DNA from: Pelomonas aquatica
GTDB lineage: Bacteria; Pseudomonadota; Gammaproteobacteria; Burkholderiales; Burkholderiaceae_C
Direction of reading: 5' to 3'
DNA: 64,000 nucleotides
Assembly: GCF_026712205.1 (NCBI RefSeq)
Contig: NZ_JAPPUW010000009.1
Coordinates: 1 to 64,000 of the forward strand
This document shows positions 34,807 to 47,130 of this stretch, piece after piece (positions within the stretch are counted from its first letter, which is position 1; each line of letters begins with the position of its first letter). The position numbers and the translations under genes were made by a program. The notes under the pieces are model-generated. The model was not told the origin of the DNA. It did not search any database and worked only from the letters and a program-made list of their open reading frames with translations.

Positions 34807-35970
34807 TCAGCCTCCCGCGCTCGCCGACGAGGCGGGCTTGGCGGCCGGCGCGGCGGCCGCCATCTGCACGGCCGTGCCCTCGACCAGCGTGCGGCTGGGG
34901 TTGCGGATGATGACGTCGCCCGCGTTCAGCCCGGTCTTGACGACGTATTCGCCGCTGCGCTGGTCGCGCTCGCCCAGCACGATGGGCTGGCGCAGCAGCT
35001 TGCCGCCCTTGACGACCCAGGCGTAGGCGCGGTCGCCGTCGCGCTGCAGGTCGGCGTCGCCCAGCATCAGCGCGGTGACCGTCGACGTGCGCACATGGCC
35101 TTCCCCGTAAAGGCCGGCGACAGCGGCCTGCCTGGGGTCGACGAAGTCCACCAGCAGCGCGACCTGGCGCGTTACCGGGTCGGCCGCCACGTCGATGCGG
35201 CGGATACGCCCTTCGGCACGCGGGTTGGCGGCGCCATTGATGCGCAGGTCCACGGCCTGGCCCAGCTTCAGCTCGGCGCGCCGGTCGGCCGACACATAGC
35301 CCTCGAAGCGCATGCTGCTCGGGTCGATGACCTTGAGCAGGGCCTTGCCGACCTGGGCCGTGTCGCCGGGCGACACCTGGCGCTCGCTGACGACGCCATC
35401 GAAGGGCGCGCGCACCTCGGTGCGGCCCATCTGCTGGCGGGCGGCCACGAGGCGGGCCTCGGCCGCGACCTTCTCGCTCAGCGCGGCGGTGCGGCGGTTC
35501 TGCGCGTCCTCCAGTGCCTGCATCGACACCATGCCCTGGGCCTGCAACGTCTTCTGGCGCTGCATCTGGCGGTCGGACTGCTCGAAGGCCTCGGCCGCGG
35601 CGCGCGCGGCCTCCTGGGCCGAGGTCAGGCTGTCGCGGATGGAGGTGGGGTCGAGCCGCACCAGCACATCGCCCTTGTGCACGACCTCGCCGTTCTCCTT
35701 GACGACCTGCTGCACGATGGCCGAGACCTCGGCACGCAGGTCGGCGCGGCGCTCGGGCTGCACCGCACCGGTGATCAGCGGGCCGCTGCTGTGCTCGCTC
35801 CGGCCCAGGACCAGGCTGTCCTCCGCGCTGAGCTGCAGCGTCGGCGGCGTCTTGGCCTCGGCGGCGGCGCCTGGCTTCTGGCAGCCGGACAGCGCCAGCA
35901 TTGCCGCCAGCGCGGCCAGGGACAGGAGACCGCGGGCGGTCGGAGTCTGCGAGTGGGGACGGTGAGTCAT
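34807..35970 (-). CDS. RND periplasmic adaptor lipoprotein
   Basis: A 387-residue membrane fusion protein with a lipoprotein signal: LALSGCQKPG places the lipobox cysteine at about residue 31. The first lipoyl half contains DLRAEVSAIVQQVVKENGEVVHKGDVLVRLD, the helical hairpin spans about 105-180, and the second half carries RAPFDGVVSERQVSPGDT. The ATG at 35970 is chosen because it gives the lipobox at the right distance; an in-frame extension to 36132 lacks support. It is first in an operon with the second RND transporter. A short inverted repeat 120 bases upstream may be an operator. Confidence 0.92.
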   Translation of the reverse strand: MTHRPHSQTPTARGLLSLAALAAMLALSGCQKPGAAAEAKTPPTLQLSAEDSLVLGRSEHSSGPLITGAVQPERRADLRAEVSAIVQQVVKENGEVVHKGDVLVRLDPTSIRDSLTSAQEAARAAAEAFEQSDRQMQRQKTLQAQGMVSMQALEDAQNRRTAALSEKVAAEARLVAARQQMGRTEVRAPFDGVVSERQVSPGDTAQVGKALLKVIDPSSMRFEGYVSADRRAELKLGQAVDLRINGAANPRAEGRIRRIDVAADPVTRQVALLVDFVDPRQAAVAGLYGEGHVRTSTVTALMLGDADLQRDGDRAYAWVVKGGKLLRQPIVLGERDQRSGEYVVKTGLNAGDVIIRNPSRTLVEGTAVQMAAAAPAAKPASSASAGG

Positions 35971-36089
35971 CCTGGGGACGGCTGGCGCCGGAAAATCGGT
36001 GGAGTGGTGGAGGGACACGGAGGGCGCCCCCCGGGAGGGCGCTGGCAGCGTTGTCGCCGCCCCGCCGGCAGCGCAGGCCACCGGCGATC

Positions 36090-36102
36090 CGTACACGGTA
36101 CG
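36090..36102. promoter_or_regulatory. Short inverted repeat upstream of the second RND operon
   Basis: CGTAC and GTACG arms around a three-base spacer lie 120 bases before the adaptor start. TetR-type repressors of RND pumps often bind such repeats, but no regulator gene is adjacent. The rest of the 255-base gap (35971-36225) shows no gene; it also holds a short GC hairpin at 36192-36213 after the NUDIX gene. Confidence 0.3.
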
Positions 36103-36225
36103 AACCCAAAAACGGGCGAAGCATAACGACATCGCCCCAGGGTGCTGGAAGTCCTGCGACGGGCTGCGGATGACGGCGCTGAAGTGCGCCTGGGGCCGAC
36201 GGGCGGCGGCCCCGTTAGCCGGCGC

Positions 36226-36807
36226 TCAGCGCGGCGCCTGCCAGGCCAGCGGCCAGGCGCCCTGGCGCCAGCGCTGCAGCCACAGCAGGCCGATCAGCGT
36301 CTTCGCATCGGTCAGTTCGCCGCGGGCGGCCAGCGCATCCAGCTCGGCCACCGTGTGCGTGACGAGTTCGAGGAACTCGCCTTCGTCGAGCTTCTGCTGG
36401 CCTTTCGTCAGGCCACGGGCGAAGTAGATGTGGATGCCCTCGTCCGAATAGGCGATGGCGTTGTGCAGCACGCCGGCGTAGGCCCATTCGGCCGCGTCGT
36501 AGCCGGTTTCCTCGAGCAGCTCGCGCCGGCCGCAGGCCAGCGGATCCTCGCCGGCATCGAGCTTGCCGGCCGGGAACTCCAGCATCACGCGGCCCATCGG
36601 GTAGCGGTACTGGCGCTCCATCAGCAGGCGTTCGCCGTCCAGCAGCGGCACGACCATCACGGCGCCCGGGTGGCGGATGTATTCGCGGTGGGCCGTGCCG
36701 CCGTCGGGCAGCGCGACGCGGTCGCGGCGCACGTCGAGGAAATGGCCGCGGTAGACCTGGGTGCTGTCGAGCGGCAGCTCGACGAGGTGATCGTCAGCCT
36801 CGGCCAC
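36226..36807 (-). CDS. NUDIX hydrolase, ADP-ribose pyrophosphatase-like
   Basis: A 193-residue NUDIX enzyme with a complete box at residues 81-103: Gly81, Glu87, Arg95-Glu96, Glu99-Glu100 and Gly102 in GKLDAGEDPL...RRELLEETGY. The upstream RQYRYPMGRVMLEFPAG segment is typical of ADP-ribose pyrophosphatases, which hydrolyse ADP-ribose to AMP and ribose-5-phosphate. It overlaps the DUF2818 gene by 14 bases and is the last gene of the nuo transcription unit, which suggests a link to NAD turnover. Confidence 0.9.
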   Translation of the reverse strand: MAEADDHLVELPLDSTQVYRGHFLDVRRDRVALPDGGTAHREYIRHPGAVMVVPLLDGERLLMERQYRYPMGRVMLEFPAGKLDAGEDPLACGRRELLEETGYDAAEWAYAGVLHNAIAYSDEGIHIYFARGLTKGQQKLDEGEFLELVTHTVAELDALAARGELTDAKTLIGLLWLQRWRQGAWPLAWQAPR

Positions 36808-37096
36808 GGCGCAGATACCTCCAGACGAAGCCGGGGAAGCCCAGCGTGATGAAGAGGCAGACCGCCGCGGCGTAGAACTGCCAGTCCTGCTGATGGCGCT
36901 GGCCGAGGCGGGCCTCCAGCATCGAGCCGAGGCCGAAGACGAGCACGGCCATCAGCGCCAGCTCCAGCAGCCGCCACCCGGCGGCCTTGGGCGCGCGGCG
37001 CGGGCCGACGAGCAGCAGGCGTTCGCTGAAATAAGGCAGGTTGGCCGCGACGACGGCCGCGGCCAGGACCAGCCAGACGGCCAGGGACTGGTCCAT
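36794..37096 (-). CDS. DUF2818 small membrane protein in the nuo operon
   Basis: A 100-residue protein with two to three hydrophobic helices (VWLVLAAAVVAANLPYFSERLLLV, LLELALMAVLVFGLGSM, FYAAAVCLFITLGFPGFVWRYL). It matches DUF2818, a family I recall downstream of nuoN in Burkholderiales. It begins 13 bases after nuoN and overlaps the NUDIX gene. Function unknown; a complex I accessory or assembly role is an inference from position. Confidence 0.82.
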   Translation of the reverse strand: MDQSLAVWLVLAAAVVAANLPYFSERLLLVGPRRAPKAAGWRLLELALMAVLVFGLGSMLEARLGQRHQQDWQFYAAAVCLFITLGFPGFVWRYLRRGRG

Positions 37097-37109
37097 CGCA
37101 GCCGCGCCC

Positions 37110-38591
37110 TCAGGTCGTCAGCGCCTGGCGGATGGCGATCTTGCAGAGGTCGAGCAGGCCGCCGGGCAGCAGACCGAACACCAGCACCGCCGCGCCGTTC
37201 AGCGTCATCACGAGGCGCACATCCGTCGGCGCGGCGATGGCGGCCGCGTCGGTCGGTTCGTCGAAGAACATGACCTTGACGACGCGCAGGTAGTAGAACG
37301 CGCCGACCAGGGACACGACCACGGCGAACACGGCCAGCCAGAGGTAGAAAGGCACGTTCGTCGACACCAGGGCCTGCAGCACGGCCAGCTTGGCGTGGAA
37401 GCCCACCATCGGCGGCACGCCGGCCAGCGAGAACATGAACATCGTCATGACCAGTGCGAACCAGGGGCTGCGCTTGGCCAGGCCGGCCAGGTCCTTGATC
37501 TCCTCGGCCTCATGGCCCTGGCGCGACAGCAGGATGACCATGCCGAAGGTGCCCAGCGTCGTCAGCACATAGGTGACGGTGTAGAACATCGCCGAGCTGT
37601 AGGCGTTGGCGGCGGACAGCGTGTTGTTGTTGACGACGCCGGCCGTCATGCCCAGCAGCATGAAGCCCATGTTGGCGATGGTCGAGTAGGCCAGCATGCG
37701 CTTGAGGTTGCTCTGCGCGATGGCGGCGAGGTTGCCGATCAGCAGCGACAGCACGGACAGCACCACCAGCATCTGCTGCCAGTCCACGGCGAGGCCGATC
37801 ATGCCTTCGACGAGCAGGCGCACCGTGATCGCGAACGCGGCGAGCTTGGGTGCCGCGCCGATCAGGAGCGTGACGGCCGTGGGCGCGCCCTGGTAGACGT
37901 CGGGCACCCACATGTGGAAAGGCGCGGCGCCGAGCTTGAAGGCCAGGCCGGCGACGACGAAGACGACGCCGAAGACCAGCACCGAGGCGTTGGGTACGCC
38001 CTGCGAGATCACGTCGAAGACCTGCGGGATGGAGAGCGAACCGGTCGCGCCGTACATCATCGACAGGCCGTAGAGCAGGAAGCCGCTGGCCAGCGCGCCG
38101 AGGACGAAATACTTCATCGCGGCCTCGGTGGCGATGGCGTTGTCGCGGCGCAGCGCGACCAGCGCGTACAGCGACAGGCTCATCAGCTCCAGGCCGAGGT
38201 AGACCACCAGGAAGTTGTTGGCCGACAGCATCACGTTGATGCCGAGCAGCGCGAACAGGCTGAGGATGAAGAGCTCGCCCTTCAGCATCTCGCGCACGCC
38301 GGCATAGGGGCGCGCATAGACCAGCGTGACCAGCGTGGCGATGCAGGCGAAGCCGGCCAGCAGATGGCCCATCGGGTCGGCGACGACCATGCCCTGCATG
38401 GCATAGGTGGTCAGGCCGGCATCGAAATAGCTGAAGTGCAGCCCGGCGACGATGGCCAGGGTCAGCTGGGTCAGCCAGTAGGTCGGGCGGCGCTGCTCAT
38501 CGGTGACCCACAGGTCCACCAGGGCGACGACGCAGCCCATCGCCAGCAGCAGGATTTCGGGGTAGATCGCGAGCCAGTTCATGTCGTTCAT
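37110..38591 (-). CDS. nuoN: NADH-quinone oxidoreductase subunit N
   Basis: A 493-residue antiporter-like membrane subunit of complex I with about 14 transmembrane helices. Family segments include YLGLELMSLSLYALVALRR, LGAAPFHMWVPDVYQGAPT and KRMLAYSTIANMGFML. It forms one proton channel of the membrane arm. An AAAGG ribosome-binding site precedes the start at 38591. It is the last core nuo gene, followed by DUF2818 and NUDIX on the same strand. Confidence 0.97.
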   Translation of the reverse strand: MNDMNWLAIYPEILLLAMGCVVALVDLWVTDEQRRPTYWLTQLTLAIVAGLHFSYFDAGLTTYAMQGMVVADPMGHLLAGFACIATLVTLVYARPYAGVREMLKGELFILSLFALLGINVMLSANNFLVVYLGLELMSLSLYALVALRRDNAIATEAAMKYFVLGALASGFLLYGLSMMYGATGSLSIPQVFDVISQGVPNASVLVFGVVFVVAGLAFKLGAAPFHMWVPDVYQGAPTAVTLLIGAAPKLAAFAITVRLLVEGMIGLAVDWQQMLVVLSVLSLLIGNLAAIAQSNLKRMLAYSTIANMGFMLLGMTAGVVNNNTLSAANAYSSAMFYTVTYVLTTLGTFGMVILLSRQGHEAEEIKDLAGLAKRSPWFALVMTMFMFSLAGVPPMVGFHAKLAVLQALVSTNVPFYLWLAVFAVVVSLVGAFYYLRVVKVMFFDEPTDAAAIAAPTDVRLVMTLNGAAVLVFGLLPGGLLDLCKIAIRQALTT

Positions 38592-38612
38592 TGTTTTGCC
38601 TTTGGCTCGTCG

Positions 38613-40088
38613 TCAACCCGGGATCTTGCTGAGCGCGACGTGCTGCAGCAGTTCGGTGACCGAGGCGTGCATCACGTCGGTGAAGGGCTTGGGATAGACG
38701 CCCATGTAGAGCGTGGCAATGGCCAGCAGGGCCAGCATGACGAACTCGCGGCGGTTGATGTCGCTCAGAGCGCGCACGTCGTCGTTGGCGATGTCGCCGA
38801 AGTAGACGCGCTTGACCATCCACAGCGTGTAGGCCGCGCCGAAGACCAGGGCCGTCGCCGCGATGCCGCCCACCCAGAAGTTGGCCTTCACGGTGCCGAG
38901 GATGACCATCCACTCGCCGACGAAGCCGGCCGTGGCGGGCAGGCCGCAGTTGGCCATGCCGAAGAAGACGGCGAAGGCGGCGAACTTGGGCATGGTGTTG
39001 ACGACGCCGCCGTAGGACGCGATCTCGCGCGAGTGCACGCGGTCGTAGAGCACGCCGATGCTCAGGAACATCGCGCCCGACACGAAGCCGTGCGAAATCA
39101 TCTGCACGAGTCCGCCGGACACGCCGAGCTCGTTGAAGATGAAGAAGCCCAGCGTGACGAAGCCCATGTGGGCGATGGACGAATAGGCCACCAGCTTCTT
39201 CATGTCCTTCTGCACCAGCGCGACGAGGCCGATGTAGACGACGGCGATCAGCGACATCGCGATGATGAGCCAGGACCACTGGTGGGCGGCGTCGGGCGTG
39301 ATCGGCAACGAGAAACGCAGGAAGCCGTAGCAGCCCAGCTTCAGCATGATGGCCGCCAGCACGACGGAGCCGCCGGTGGGGGCCTCGACGTGGGCGTCCG
39401 GCAGCCAGGTGTGCACCGGCCACATCGGCACCTTGACCGAGAAGGCGGCCAGGAAGGCGAAGAACAGCCAGGTCTGGGCGCTGCCGGTGAGGGGCAGCTT
39501 GTGCCAGGTCAGGATGTCGAAGCTGCCGGCCGACTGGTAGTACAGATAGAGCAGCGCGACCAGCATCAGCAGCGAGCCGGCCAGCGTGTACAGGAAGAAC
39601 TTGAAGGCCGCGTAGACGCGGTTCGGGCCGCCCCAGACGCCGATGATGATGTACATCGGGATCAGCGTGGCCTCGAAGAACACGTAGAACAGCATGCCGT
39701 CCAGCGCGCTGAACACGCCGACCATCAGGCCCGACAGGATCAGGAACGCGCCCATGTACTGGTTCACGCGGGTCTCGACGACCTCCCAGGCCGAGATGAC
39801 GACGATGACCGTTATGAAGGCCGTCAGCGGTACGAACCACATCGAAATGCCGTCCACGCCGAGGTGGTAGCGGATGTTGAAGCGCTCGATCCAGGCCAGG
39901 TTCTCGACGAACTGCATCGCAGCCGTCGACGTGTCGAAACCGGTGACCAGCGGCAGCGTGACGAGGAAGCTCGCCAGCGCCGCGACGAGCGCCATCCAGC
40001 GCACCGCATTGGCCTGTTCGTCGCGCCCGAGCGCCAGCAGCAGTGCGCCGCAGACGATGGGCAGAAAAATCGCAAGACTCAGCATCAT
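38613..40088 (-). CDS. nuoM: NADH-quinone oxidoreductase subunit M
   Basis: A 491-residue antiporter-like subunit of complex I. Typical segments are YHLGVDGISMWFVPLTAF, the conserved glutamate region FFEATLIPMYIIIGVWGG, and PMWPVHTWLPDAHVEAPTGGSV. It forms the second proton channel of the membrane arm, between NuoL and NuoN. GGAG precedes the ATG by seven bases. It lies 21 bases after nuoL and 21 before nuoN. Confidence 0.97.
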   Translation of the reverse strand: MMLSLAIFLPIVCGALLLALGRDEQANAVRWMALVAALASFLVTLPLVTGFDTSTAAMQFVENLAWIERFNIRYHLGVDGISMWFVPLTAFITVIVVISAWEVVETRVNQYMGAFLILSGLMVGVFSALDGMLFYVFFEATLIPMYIIIGVWGGPNRVYAAFKFFLYTLAGSLLMLVALLYLYYQSAGSFDILTWHKLPLTGSAQTWLFFAFLAAFSVKVPMWPVHTWLPDAHVEAPTGGSVVLAAIMLKLGCYGFLRFSLPITPDAAHQWSWLIIAMSLIAVVYIGLVALVQKDMKKLVAYSSIAHMGFVTLGFFIFNELGVSGGLVQMISHGFVSGAMFLSIGVLYDRVHSREIASYGGVVNTMPKFAAFAVFFGMANCGLPATAGFVGEWMVILGTVKANFWVGGIAATALVFGAAYTLWMVKRVYFGDIANDDVRALSDINRREFVMLALLAIATLYMGVYPKPFTDVMHASVTELLQHVALSKIPG

Positions 40089-40109
40089 TCTTGTTCTCCG
40101 CCGTCTCGA

Positions 40110-42155
<2,046 letters not shown>

Positions 42156-42180
42156 CTTTTTCGCCTGTGTCCTGTTTCGG

Positions 42181-42501
42181 TCAGCCCTTCAGCGCGTCGA
42201 GTTCCTCGACGTTGATGCTGGCGCGGTTGCGGAACAGCACGACCAGGATGGCCAGGCCGATGGCCGACTCGGCCGCCGCGACGGTCAGGATGAAGAACAC
42301 GAAGACCTGGCCGCCCATGTCGCCGAGGTAGTGCGAGAAGGCGACGAAGTTCAGGTTGACCGCCAGCAGCATCAGCTCGATGGCCATCAGCAGCACGATC
42401 AGGTTCTTGCGGTTCAGGAAGATGCCGATCACCGACAGCGCGAACAGCATCGCGCCCAGCGTCAGGAAATGGCCCAGGGTCAGTCCAGCGGCGCCGATCA
42501 T
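42181..42501 (-). CDS. nuoK: NADH-quinone oxidoreductase subunit K
   Basis: A 106-residue three-helix membrane subunit. Conserved glutamates lie in [17 protein letters not shown] and [15 protein letters not shown], which form part of the central proton-transfer axis. Its ATG overlaps the nuoJ stop (ATGA at 42501-42498), so it is coupled to nuoJ. Length is the family norm (about 100). Confidence 0.97.
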   Translation of the reverse strand: MIGAAGLTLGHFLTLGAMLFALSVIGIFLNRKNLIVLLMAIELMLLAVNLNFVAFSHYLGDMGGQVFVFFILTVAAAESAIGLAILVVLFRNRASINVEELDALKG

Positions 42502-43139
42502 GCCTGGCCTCCTTCGGTGGGTGCAGCGGGTTGCGCAGGGTCGGCGACGGTCGGGGCCATCTTCACGATCTTCAGGCGCTGGGCCTTGGTGACCTTGACC
42601 TGCTCGGACGCGTCCATCGCGCGCGAGTCCTTGCGGCGGCGCAGCGTCAGCGCGATGGCCGCGACGATGGCGACCAGCAGCAGCACGGCCGCGATCTGCA
42701 GCGGGTAGAGATAGCTCGTGTAGATCTCGATGCCCAGCAGCTTGGTGTTGCCCTGCTGCAGTTGGGCGGCCGTGGCGGCCGGCGCGTCGGACAGCTGGAA
42801 GCCGCCCATCAGCACGATGCCCATCTCGAAGGCGATCAGCGCGCCGACCACGGCCGCCAGGGGCAGATGCTTCCAGAAGCCCTCACGCAGGCTGTCCGTG
42901 TTCAGGTCGAGCATCATGACGACGAACAGGAACAGCACCATGACGGCGCCGATATAGACGAGCACCAGCGCGATGGCCAGGAACTCGGCCTTCAGCAGCA
43001 TCCAGATGCAGGATGCCGTGAAGAAGGACAGGATCAGGAACAGCGCGGCATGCACGGTGCTGCGCGCCGTGATGACACGGAACGACGACACCAGCAGGAT
43101 GCCGGAAAAGACGTAGAAGAGGATGGTCGTGATGTCCAT
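42498..43139 (-). CDS. nuoJ: NADH-quinone oxidoreductase subunit J
   Basis: A 213-residue membrane subunit with five helices (residues about 1-165), including the TM3 segment [18 protein letters not shown] whose rearrangement accompanies quinone reduction. It has an extended cytoplasmic C-terminal tail ([24 protein letters not shown]...). The ATG at 43139 gives [13 protein letters not shown], the family start; the in-frame extension to 43250 is basic and unsupported. Confidence 0.96.
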   Translation of the reverse strand: MDITTILFYVFSGILLVSSFRVITARSTVHAALFLILSFFTASCIWMLLKAEFLAIALVLVYIGAVMVLFLFVVMMLDLNTDSLREGFWKHLPLAAVVGALIAFEMGIVLMGGFQLSDAPAATAAQLQQGNTKLLGIEIYTSYLYPLQIAAVLLLVAIVAAIALTLRRRKDSRAMDASEQVKVTKAQRLKIVKMAPTVADPAQPAAPTEGGQA

Positions 43140-43191
43140 ACGTATCCAGGCCAGCTGAGCTGGACCGCGGCGGCCGGTGGCCGGCCGGCGA

Positions 43192-43680
43192 TCAGCGGTA
43201 CTTGGCGTCCGCCTCCTTTTGCGCAGCGATTTGCGGCTCGTACTTGTCACCGACGGCCAGCAGCATGTCCTTCGTGAAGTACAGGTCGCCGCGCTTCTCG
43301 CCGTGGTATTCGAAGATGCTCGTCTCGACGATGGAGTCCACCGGGCAGCTCTCTTCGCAGAAGCCGCAGAAGATGCACTTGGTCAGGTCGATGTCGTAGC
43401 GCGTCGTGCGGCGGCTGCCGTCGGCGCGCACGTCGCTCTCGATGGTGATGGCCATCGCGGGGCAGACGGCCTCGCAGAGCTTGCAGGCGATGCAGCGCTC
43501 TTCGCCGTTCTCGTAGCGGCGCAGTGCGTGCAGGCCGCGGAAGCGCGGGCTCAGCGGCGTCTTTTCCTCGGGGAACTGCACCGTGATGTTGCGCGACAGG
43601 AAATGGCGGCCGGTGAGCTTCATCCCCTTGAGCAGTTCCCAGAGGAAGAAGGTCTTAGCGAAATTCGTGATTGCAGTCAT
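43192..43680 (-). CDS. nuoI: NADH-quinone oxidoreductase subunit I (two [4Fe-4S])
   Basis: A 162-residue ferredoxin-like subunit carrying clusters N6a and N6b. Two cysteine motifs are [12 protein letters not shown] (Cys63, 66, 69, 73) and [12 protein letters not shown] (Cys102, 105, 108, 112). The ATG at 43680 gives [20 protein letters not shown], the family start. It passes electrons from NuoG to the NuoB N2 cluster in the hydrophilic arm. Confidence 0.97.
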   Translation of the reverse strand: MTAITNFAKTFFLWELLKGMKLTGRHFLSRNITVQFPEEKTPLSPRFRGLHALRRYENGEERCIACKLCEAVCPAMAITIESDVRADGSRRTTRYDIDLTKCIFCGFCEESCPVDSIVETSIFEYHGEKRGDLYFTKDMLLAVGDKYEPQIAAQKEADAKYR

Positions 43681-43690
43681 GAGCGCCGCC

Positions 43691-44788
43691 TCACTTCCAG
43701 ATGTTGAACGGGGTCTGCATCCAGGCACCGACAACGACCAGCCAGATCAGCGTGATGGGAATGAAGATCTTCCAGCCCAGACGCATGATCTGGTCGTAGC
43801 GGAAGCGGGGGAAGGTGGCGCGCACCCACAGGAACATCGTGACGACGACGAAGGTCTTGGCGAACAGCCAGAACCAGTTCCAGAAGGCCATCGTGTGCTG
43901 GATGAAGCCCGGCGTGTCCATGCCGAGCAGGTGCCAGGACACCGGCGCGCTCCAGCCGCCCAGGAACATGACGACGGCCAGGGCCGACACCAGGATCATG
44001 TTGGCGTATTCGGCCAGGAAGAACATCGCGAACGACATGCCCGAATACTCGATCATGTGGCCGGCGACGATTTCCGATTCGCCTTCGACGACGTCGAAGG
44101 GGTGGCGGTTGGTTTCGGCCAGGCCCGAGATGAAGTAGACGATGAAGATCGGGAACAGCGGCAGCCAGTTCCAGGACAGGAAGTTCACGCCGTAGCTGGC
44201 AAAGATGCCCTTTTCCTGCACCTGCACGACGGTGGTCATGTTCAGGCTGCCCGTCACCATCAGCACGACGACGAGGGCGAAGCCCATCGCGATCTCGTAG
44301 GAGACCATCTGGGCCGAGGCGCGCAGCGCACCCAGGAAGGCGTACTTCGAGTTGGACGCCCAGCCGGCGATGATGACGCCGTAGACCTCCAGCGACGTGA
44401 TCGCCATCAGGAACAGCAGGCCGGCGTTGACGTTGGCCACGGCGGCGTCCGGGCCGAAGGGCACGACGGCCCAGGCGGCCAGCGCCGGCATGATGGTCAT
44501 GACGGGGCCGAGGAAGAACAGGCCCTTGTTCGCGGCGGTCGGCTTGATGATCTCCTTGAAGATCAGCTTGACCGCGTCGGCGATGGGCGTCAGCAGGCCG
44601 TAGGGGCCGACGCGGTTCGGGCCCGGGCGGATCTGCGACCAGCCGATGGCCTTGCGCTCCCACAGCGTCAGATAGGCGACGCAGCCGAGCAGCGGCAGCA
44701 GGACCGCGACGATCTTCAGCAGGCTCCACACCAGGGGCCACAGGGCCCCCAGCAGCGTGGCGCCGTTTTGGTAGAGGGTGTCGATCAT
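43691..44788 (-). CDS. nuoH: NADH-quinone oxidoreductase subunit H
   Basis: A 365-residue membrane subunit that forms much of the quinone-access tunnel with NuoB and NuoD. Signature segments are [32 protein letters not shown] and [30 protein letters not shown]. The ATG at 44788 ([14 protein letters not shown]) is the family start; the frame stays open upstream only as a shadow of nuoG. It begins 14 bases after nuoG. Confidence 0.97.
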   Translation of the reverse strand: MIDTLYQNGATLLGALWPLVWSLLKIVAVLLPLLGCVAYLTLWERKAIGWSQIRPGPNRVGPYGLLTPIADAVKLIFKEIIKPTAANKGLFFLGPVMTIMPALAAWAVVPFGPDAAVANVNAGLLFLMAITSLEVYGVIIAGWASNSKYAFLGALRASAQMVSYEIAMGFALVVVLMVTGSLNMTTVVQVQEKGIFASYGVNFLSWNWLPLFPIFIVYFISGLAETNRHPFDVVEGESEIVAGHMIEYSGMSFAMFFLAEYANMILVSALAVVMFLGGWSAPVSWHLLGMDTPGFIQHTMAFWNWFWLFAKTFVVVTMFLWVRATFPRFRYDQIMRLGWKIFIPITLIWLVVVGAWMQTPFNIWK

Positions 44789-44802
44789 TCTGTGAGGCTC
44801 CC

Positions 44803-47109
44803 TCAGACCTTGCTGATGCTCAGCGTGCCGAAGGCGGCGCCGAGGCTGGCGGTTTGCGCGAGGCCGGCCGGCACGCGGGCCATGCCTTGCGGCAGGCCGG
44901 CTTCGAGGCGGGCGGGCAGCTGCGCGGCACCGCCGTCCTGCACGATGCGGACCTGGTCGCCGTCGGCGAGGCCGAGCTGTTGCCACAGGCCGCTGGGCAG
45001 GCCGACCGTGGCGGCTTCGCGGCCGTCGGTGCTCAGCTGCAGCGACGTGGCGTTGCGCACCAGCGCGTCGGTCGCGTAGATCGGCAGGTTGGCGAAGCGC
45101 TCGACGCCCTCGGCCTCGGCCGCGACTTGCGGCGTGGCCGAAGTGGCGTTGGACAGGCGGGCGCTGAAGTCGCCACCCAGGGCCTGTTCGCGGACCTGCT
45201 CGGAGCTGTCCTGGTCGAAGCCCGGCAGGCCCAGCAGATTGCCCAGCACGCGCAGCACCTTCCAGGCCGGGCGCGTCTCGGCCAGCGGGCGCACGACGCC
45301 CACGAAGCTCTGCAGCCGGCCCTCGGCGTTGACGAAGCTGCCCGAGGTCTCGGTGAAGGGGGAGATGGGCAGGACCACATCGGCGTATTCGAGGCCGCTC
45401 TTGAACGGGCTCAGCACGACGACCATCTCGGCCGCGTCCAGCGCCTTGGCGGCGGCGGCGGCGTTGGCGGAGTCCAGCACCGGGTCGGTGTTCAGCAGCA
45501 GTGCGGCCTTCAGCGACGTGCCATTCAGCATCTGGCCGGCGTTCAGGCCGTCGACCTGGGGCTGGGCCTTCACGAGCTGGGCGCCGACGGTGTTGGCGGC
45601 GGCCGTCAGGTAGCCGACGCTGGCGCCGGTCTGCTGGGCGATCCACTGCGCCAGCGCCAGCAGGCCGGCGGCCTGCGGGTGTTCGGCGGCGGCATTGCCG
45701 AGCAGGATGGCCTTGCGCTGGCCCGACTGCAGACTGGCGGCGATGGCCTTGGCTTCGTCGGTGGCCGTGCCGGACAGCGGTGCGCCGGCACCGAAGGCCG
45801 CGGTCACGTCAGCCAGGGCTTGCACCCAGCCCGACGGCGCGACGGACTGCGATGCGGCGAGGGGCATCAGCCAGTCGTCGCCGTTCACGCCGATGCGGTG
45901 CACGGCGGCGCCGCGGCGCGCCGCGTGGCGCAGGCGGGCGGCGAACAGCGGGTGGTCCTTGCGCAGGTTGGAGCCGATCACCAGCGCGCGGTCCAGTTCT
46001 GACAGGCTCGCGACGCTCGTGCCCAGCCAGCGGGCCTGGCCGGCCGAGGCAGCGTTGCCGAAGTCGCTGTGGCGCAGGCGGTGGTCGATGTTGTCGCTGC
46101 CGAGGCCGCGCACGACCTGCGCGAGCAGATGCAGTTCCTCGACGGTGCTGTGGGCCGAGCCCAGCGCGCCGATGGAGGCAGCACCATGGTCCGCCTTGAT
46201 GGACTTCAGGCCGTTGGCGATGTATTCCAGCGCCACGGTCCAATCGACCTGCTTCCAGGCGCCGCCCTGCTTGATCATGGGCGCGGTCAGGCGCTGGTCG
46301 CCGTTCAGCGCTTCATAGCTGAAGCGGTCGCGGTCGGCGATCCAGCATTCGTTGACGTCTTCGTTCTCGAGCGGAACGACGCGCAGCACCTGGTGGTTCT
46401 TGACCTGCACGACGAGGTTGGCACCGGTCGAATCGTGCGGGCTGACGCTCTTGCGGCGCGACAGCTCCCAGGTTCGGGCGCTGTAGCGGAAGGGCTTGCT
46501 GGTGAGCGCGCCGACCGGGCAGATGTCGATCATGTTGCCCGACAGCTCGGAGTCCACGGTGCGGCCGACGAAGGTCTGGATCTCGCTGTGCTCGCCGCGG
46601 TGGGCCATGCCCAGCTCCATGACGCCGGCGATCTCCTGGCCGAAGCGCACGCAGCGGGTGCAGTGGATGCAGCGGCTCATCTCCTCCATCGAGATCAGCG
46701 GGCCGACGTTCTTGTGGAAGACGACGCGCTTCTCTTCGGTGTAGCGGCTCTTGCCGGCGCCGTAGCCGACGGCCAGATCCTGCAGCTGGCATTCGCCGCC
46801 CTGATCGCAGATGGGACAGTCCAGCGGGTGGTTGATCAGCAGGAATTCCATGACGCCCTGCTGGGCCTTGACCGCCTTGTCGCTCTTGGTGCGGACGATC
46901 ATGCCCTGCGTGACCGGGGTCGCGCAGGCGGGCATGGGCTTGGGCGCCTTCTCCACGTCCACCAGGCACATGCGGCAGTTGGCCGCGATGCTGAGCTTCT
47001 TGTGGTAGCAGAAGTGCGGGATGTAGGTGCCGGCCTTCTCGGCGGCATGCATGACCATGCTGCCTTCCTGGACCGAGACCTTCTGACCGTCGAGTTCGAT
47101 TTCAACCAT
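44803..47109 (-). CDS. nuoG: NADH-quinone oxidoreductase subunit G
   Basis: A 768-residue iron-sulfur subunit. The N-terminal [2Fe-2S] ferredoxin domain (residues 1-80) has [20 protein letters not shown], then a histidine-coordinated cluster region and a further [4Fe-4S] site ([16 protein letters not shown]...[15 protein letters not shown]). The rest is a molybdopterin-oxidoreductase-like domain without the cofactor. It carries electrons from NuoF to NuoI. The length is somewhat shorter than E. coli NuoG (about 900). Confidence 0.96.
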   Translation of the reverse strand: MVEIELDGQKVSVQEGSMVMHAAEKAGTYIPHFCYHKKLSIAANCRMCLVDVEKAPKPMPACATPVTQGMIVRTKSDKAVKAQQGVMEFLLINHPLDCPICDQGGECQLQDLAVGYGAGKSRYTEEKRVVFHKNVGPLISMEEMSRCIHCTRCVRFGQEIAGVMELGMAHRGEHSEIQTFVGRTVDSELSGNMIDICPVGALTSKPFRYSARTWELSRRKSVSPHDSTGANLVVQVKNHQVLRVVPLENEDVNECWIADRDRFSYEALNGDQRLTAPMIKQGGAWKQVDWTVALEYIANGLKSIKADHGAASIGALGSAHSTVEELHLLAQVVRGLGSDNIDHRLRHSDFGNAASAGQARWLGTSVASLSELDRALVIGSNLRKDHPLFAARLRHAARRGAAVHRIGVNGDDWLMPLAASQSVAPSGWVQALADVTAAFGAGAPLSGTATDEAKAIAASLQSGQRKAILLGNAAAEHPQAAGLLALAQWIAQQTGASVGYLTAAANTVGAQLVKAQPQVDGLNAGQMLNGTSLKAALLLNTDPVLDSANAAAAAKALDAAEMVVVLSPFKSGLEYADVVLPISPFTETSGSFVNAEGRLQSFVGVVRPLAETRPAWKVLRVLGNLLGLPGFDQDSSEQVREQALGGDFSARLSNATSATPQVAAEAEGVERFANLPIYATDALVRNATSLQLSTDGREAATVGLPSGLWQQLGLADGDQVRIVQDGGAAQLPARLEAGLPQGMARVPAGLAQTASLGAAFGTLSISKV

Positions 47110-47130
47110 GATGGTGTTTCCCTAGGCAGC

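Noticed and set aside
44741-45646. Upstream extension of nuoH to 45646
   Set aside because: It is the alternate frame of nuoG; the known NuoH start MIDTLYQ is at 44788.
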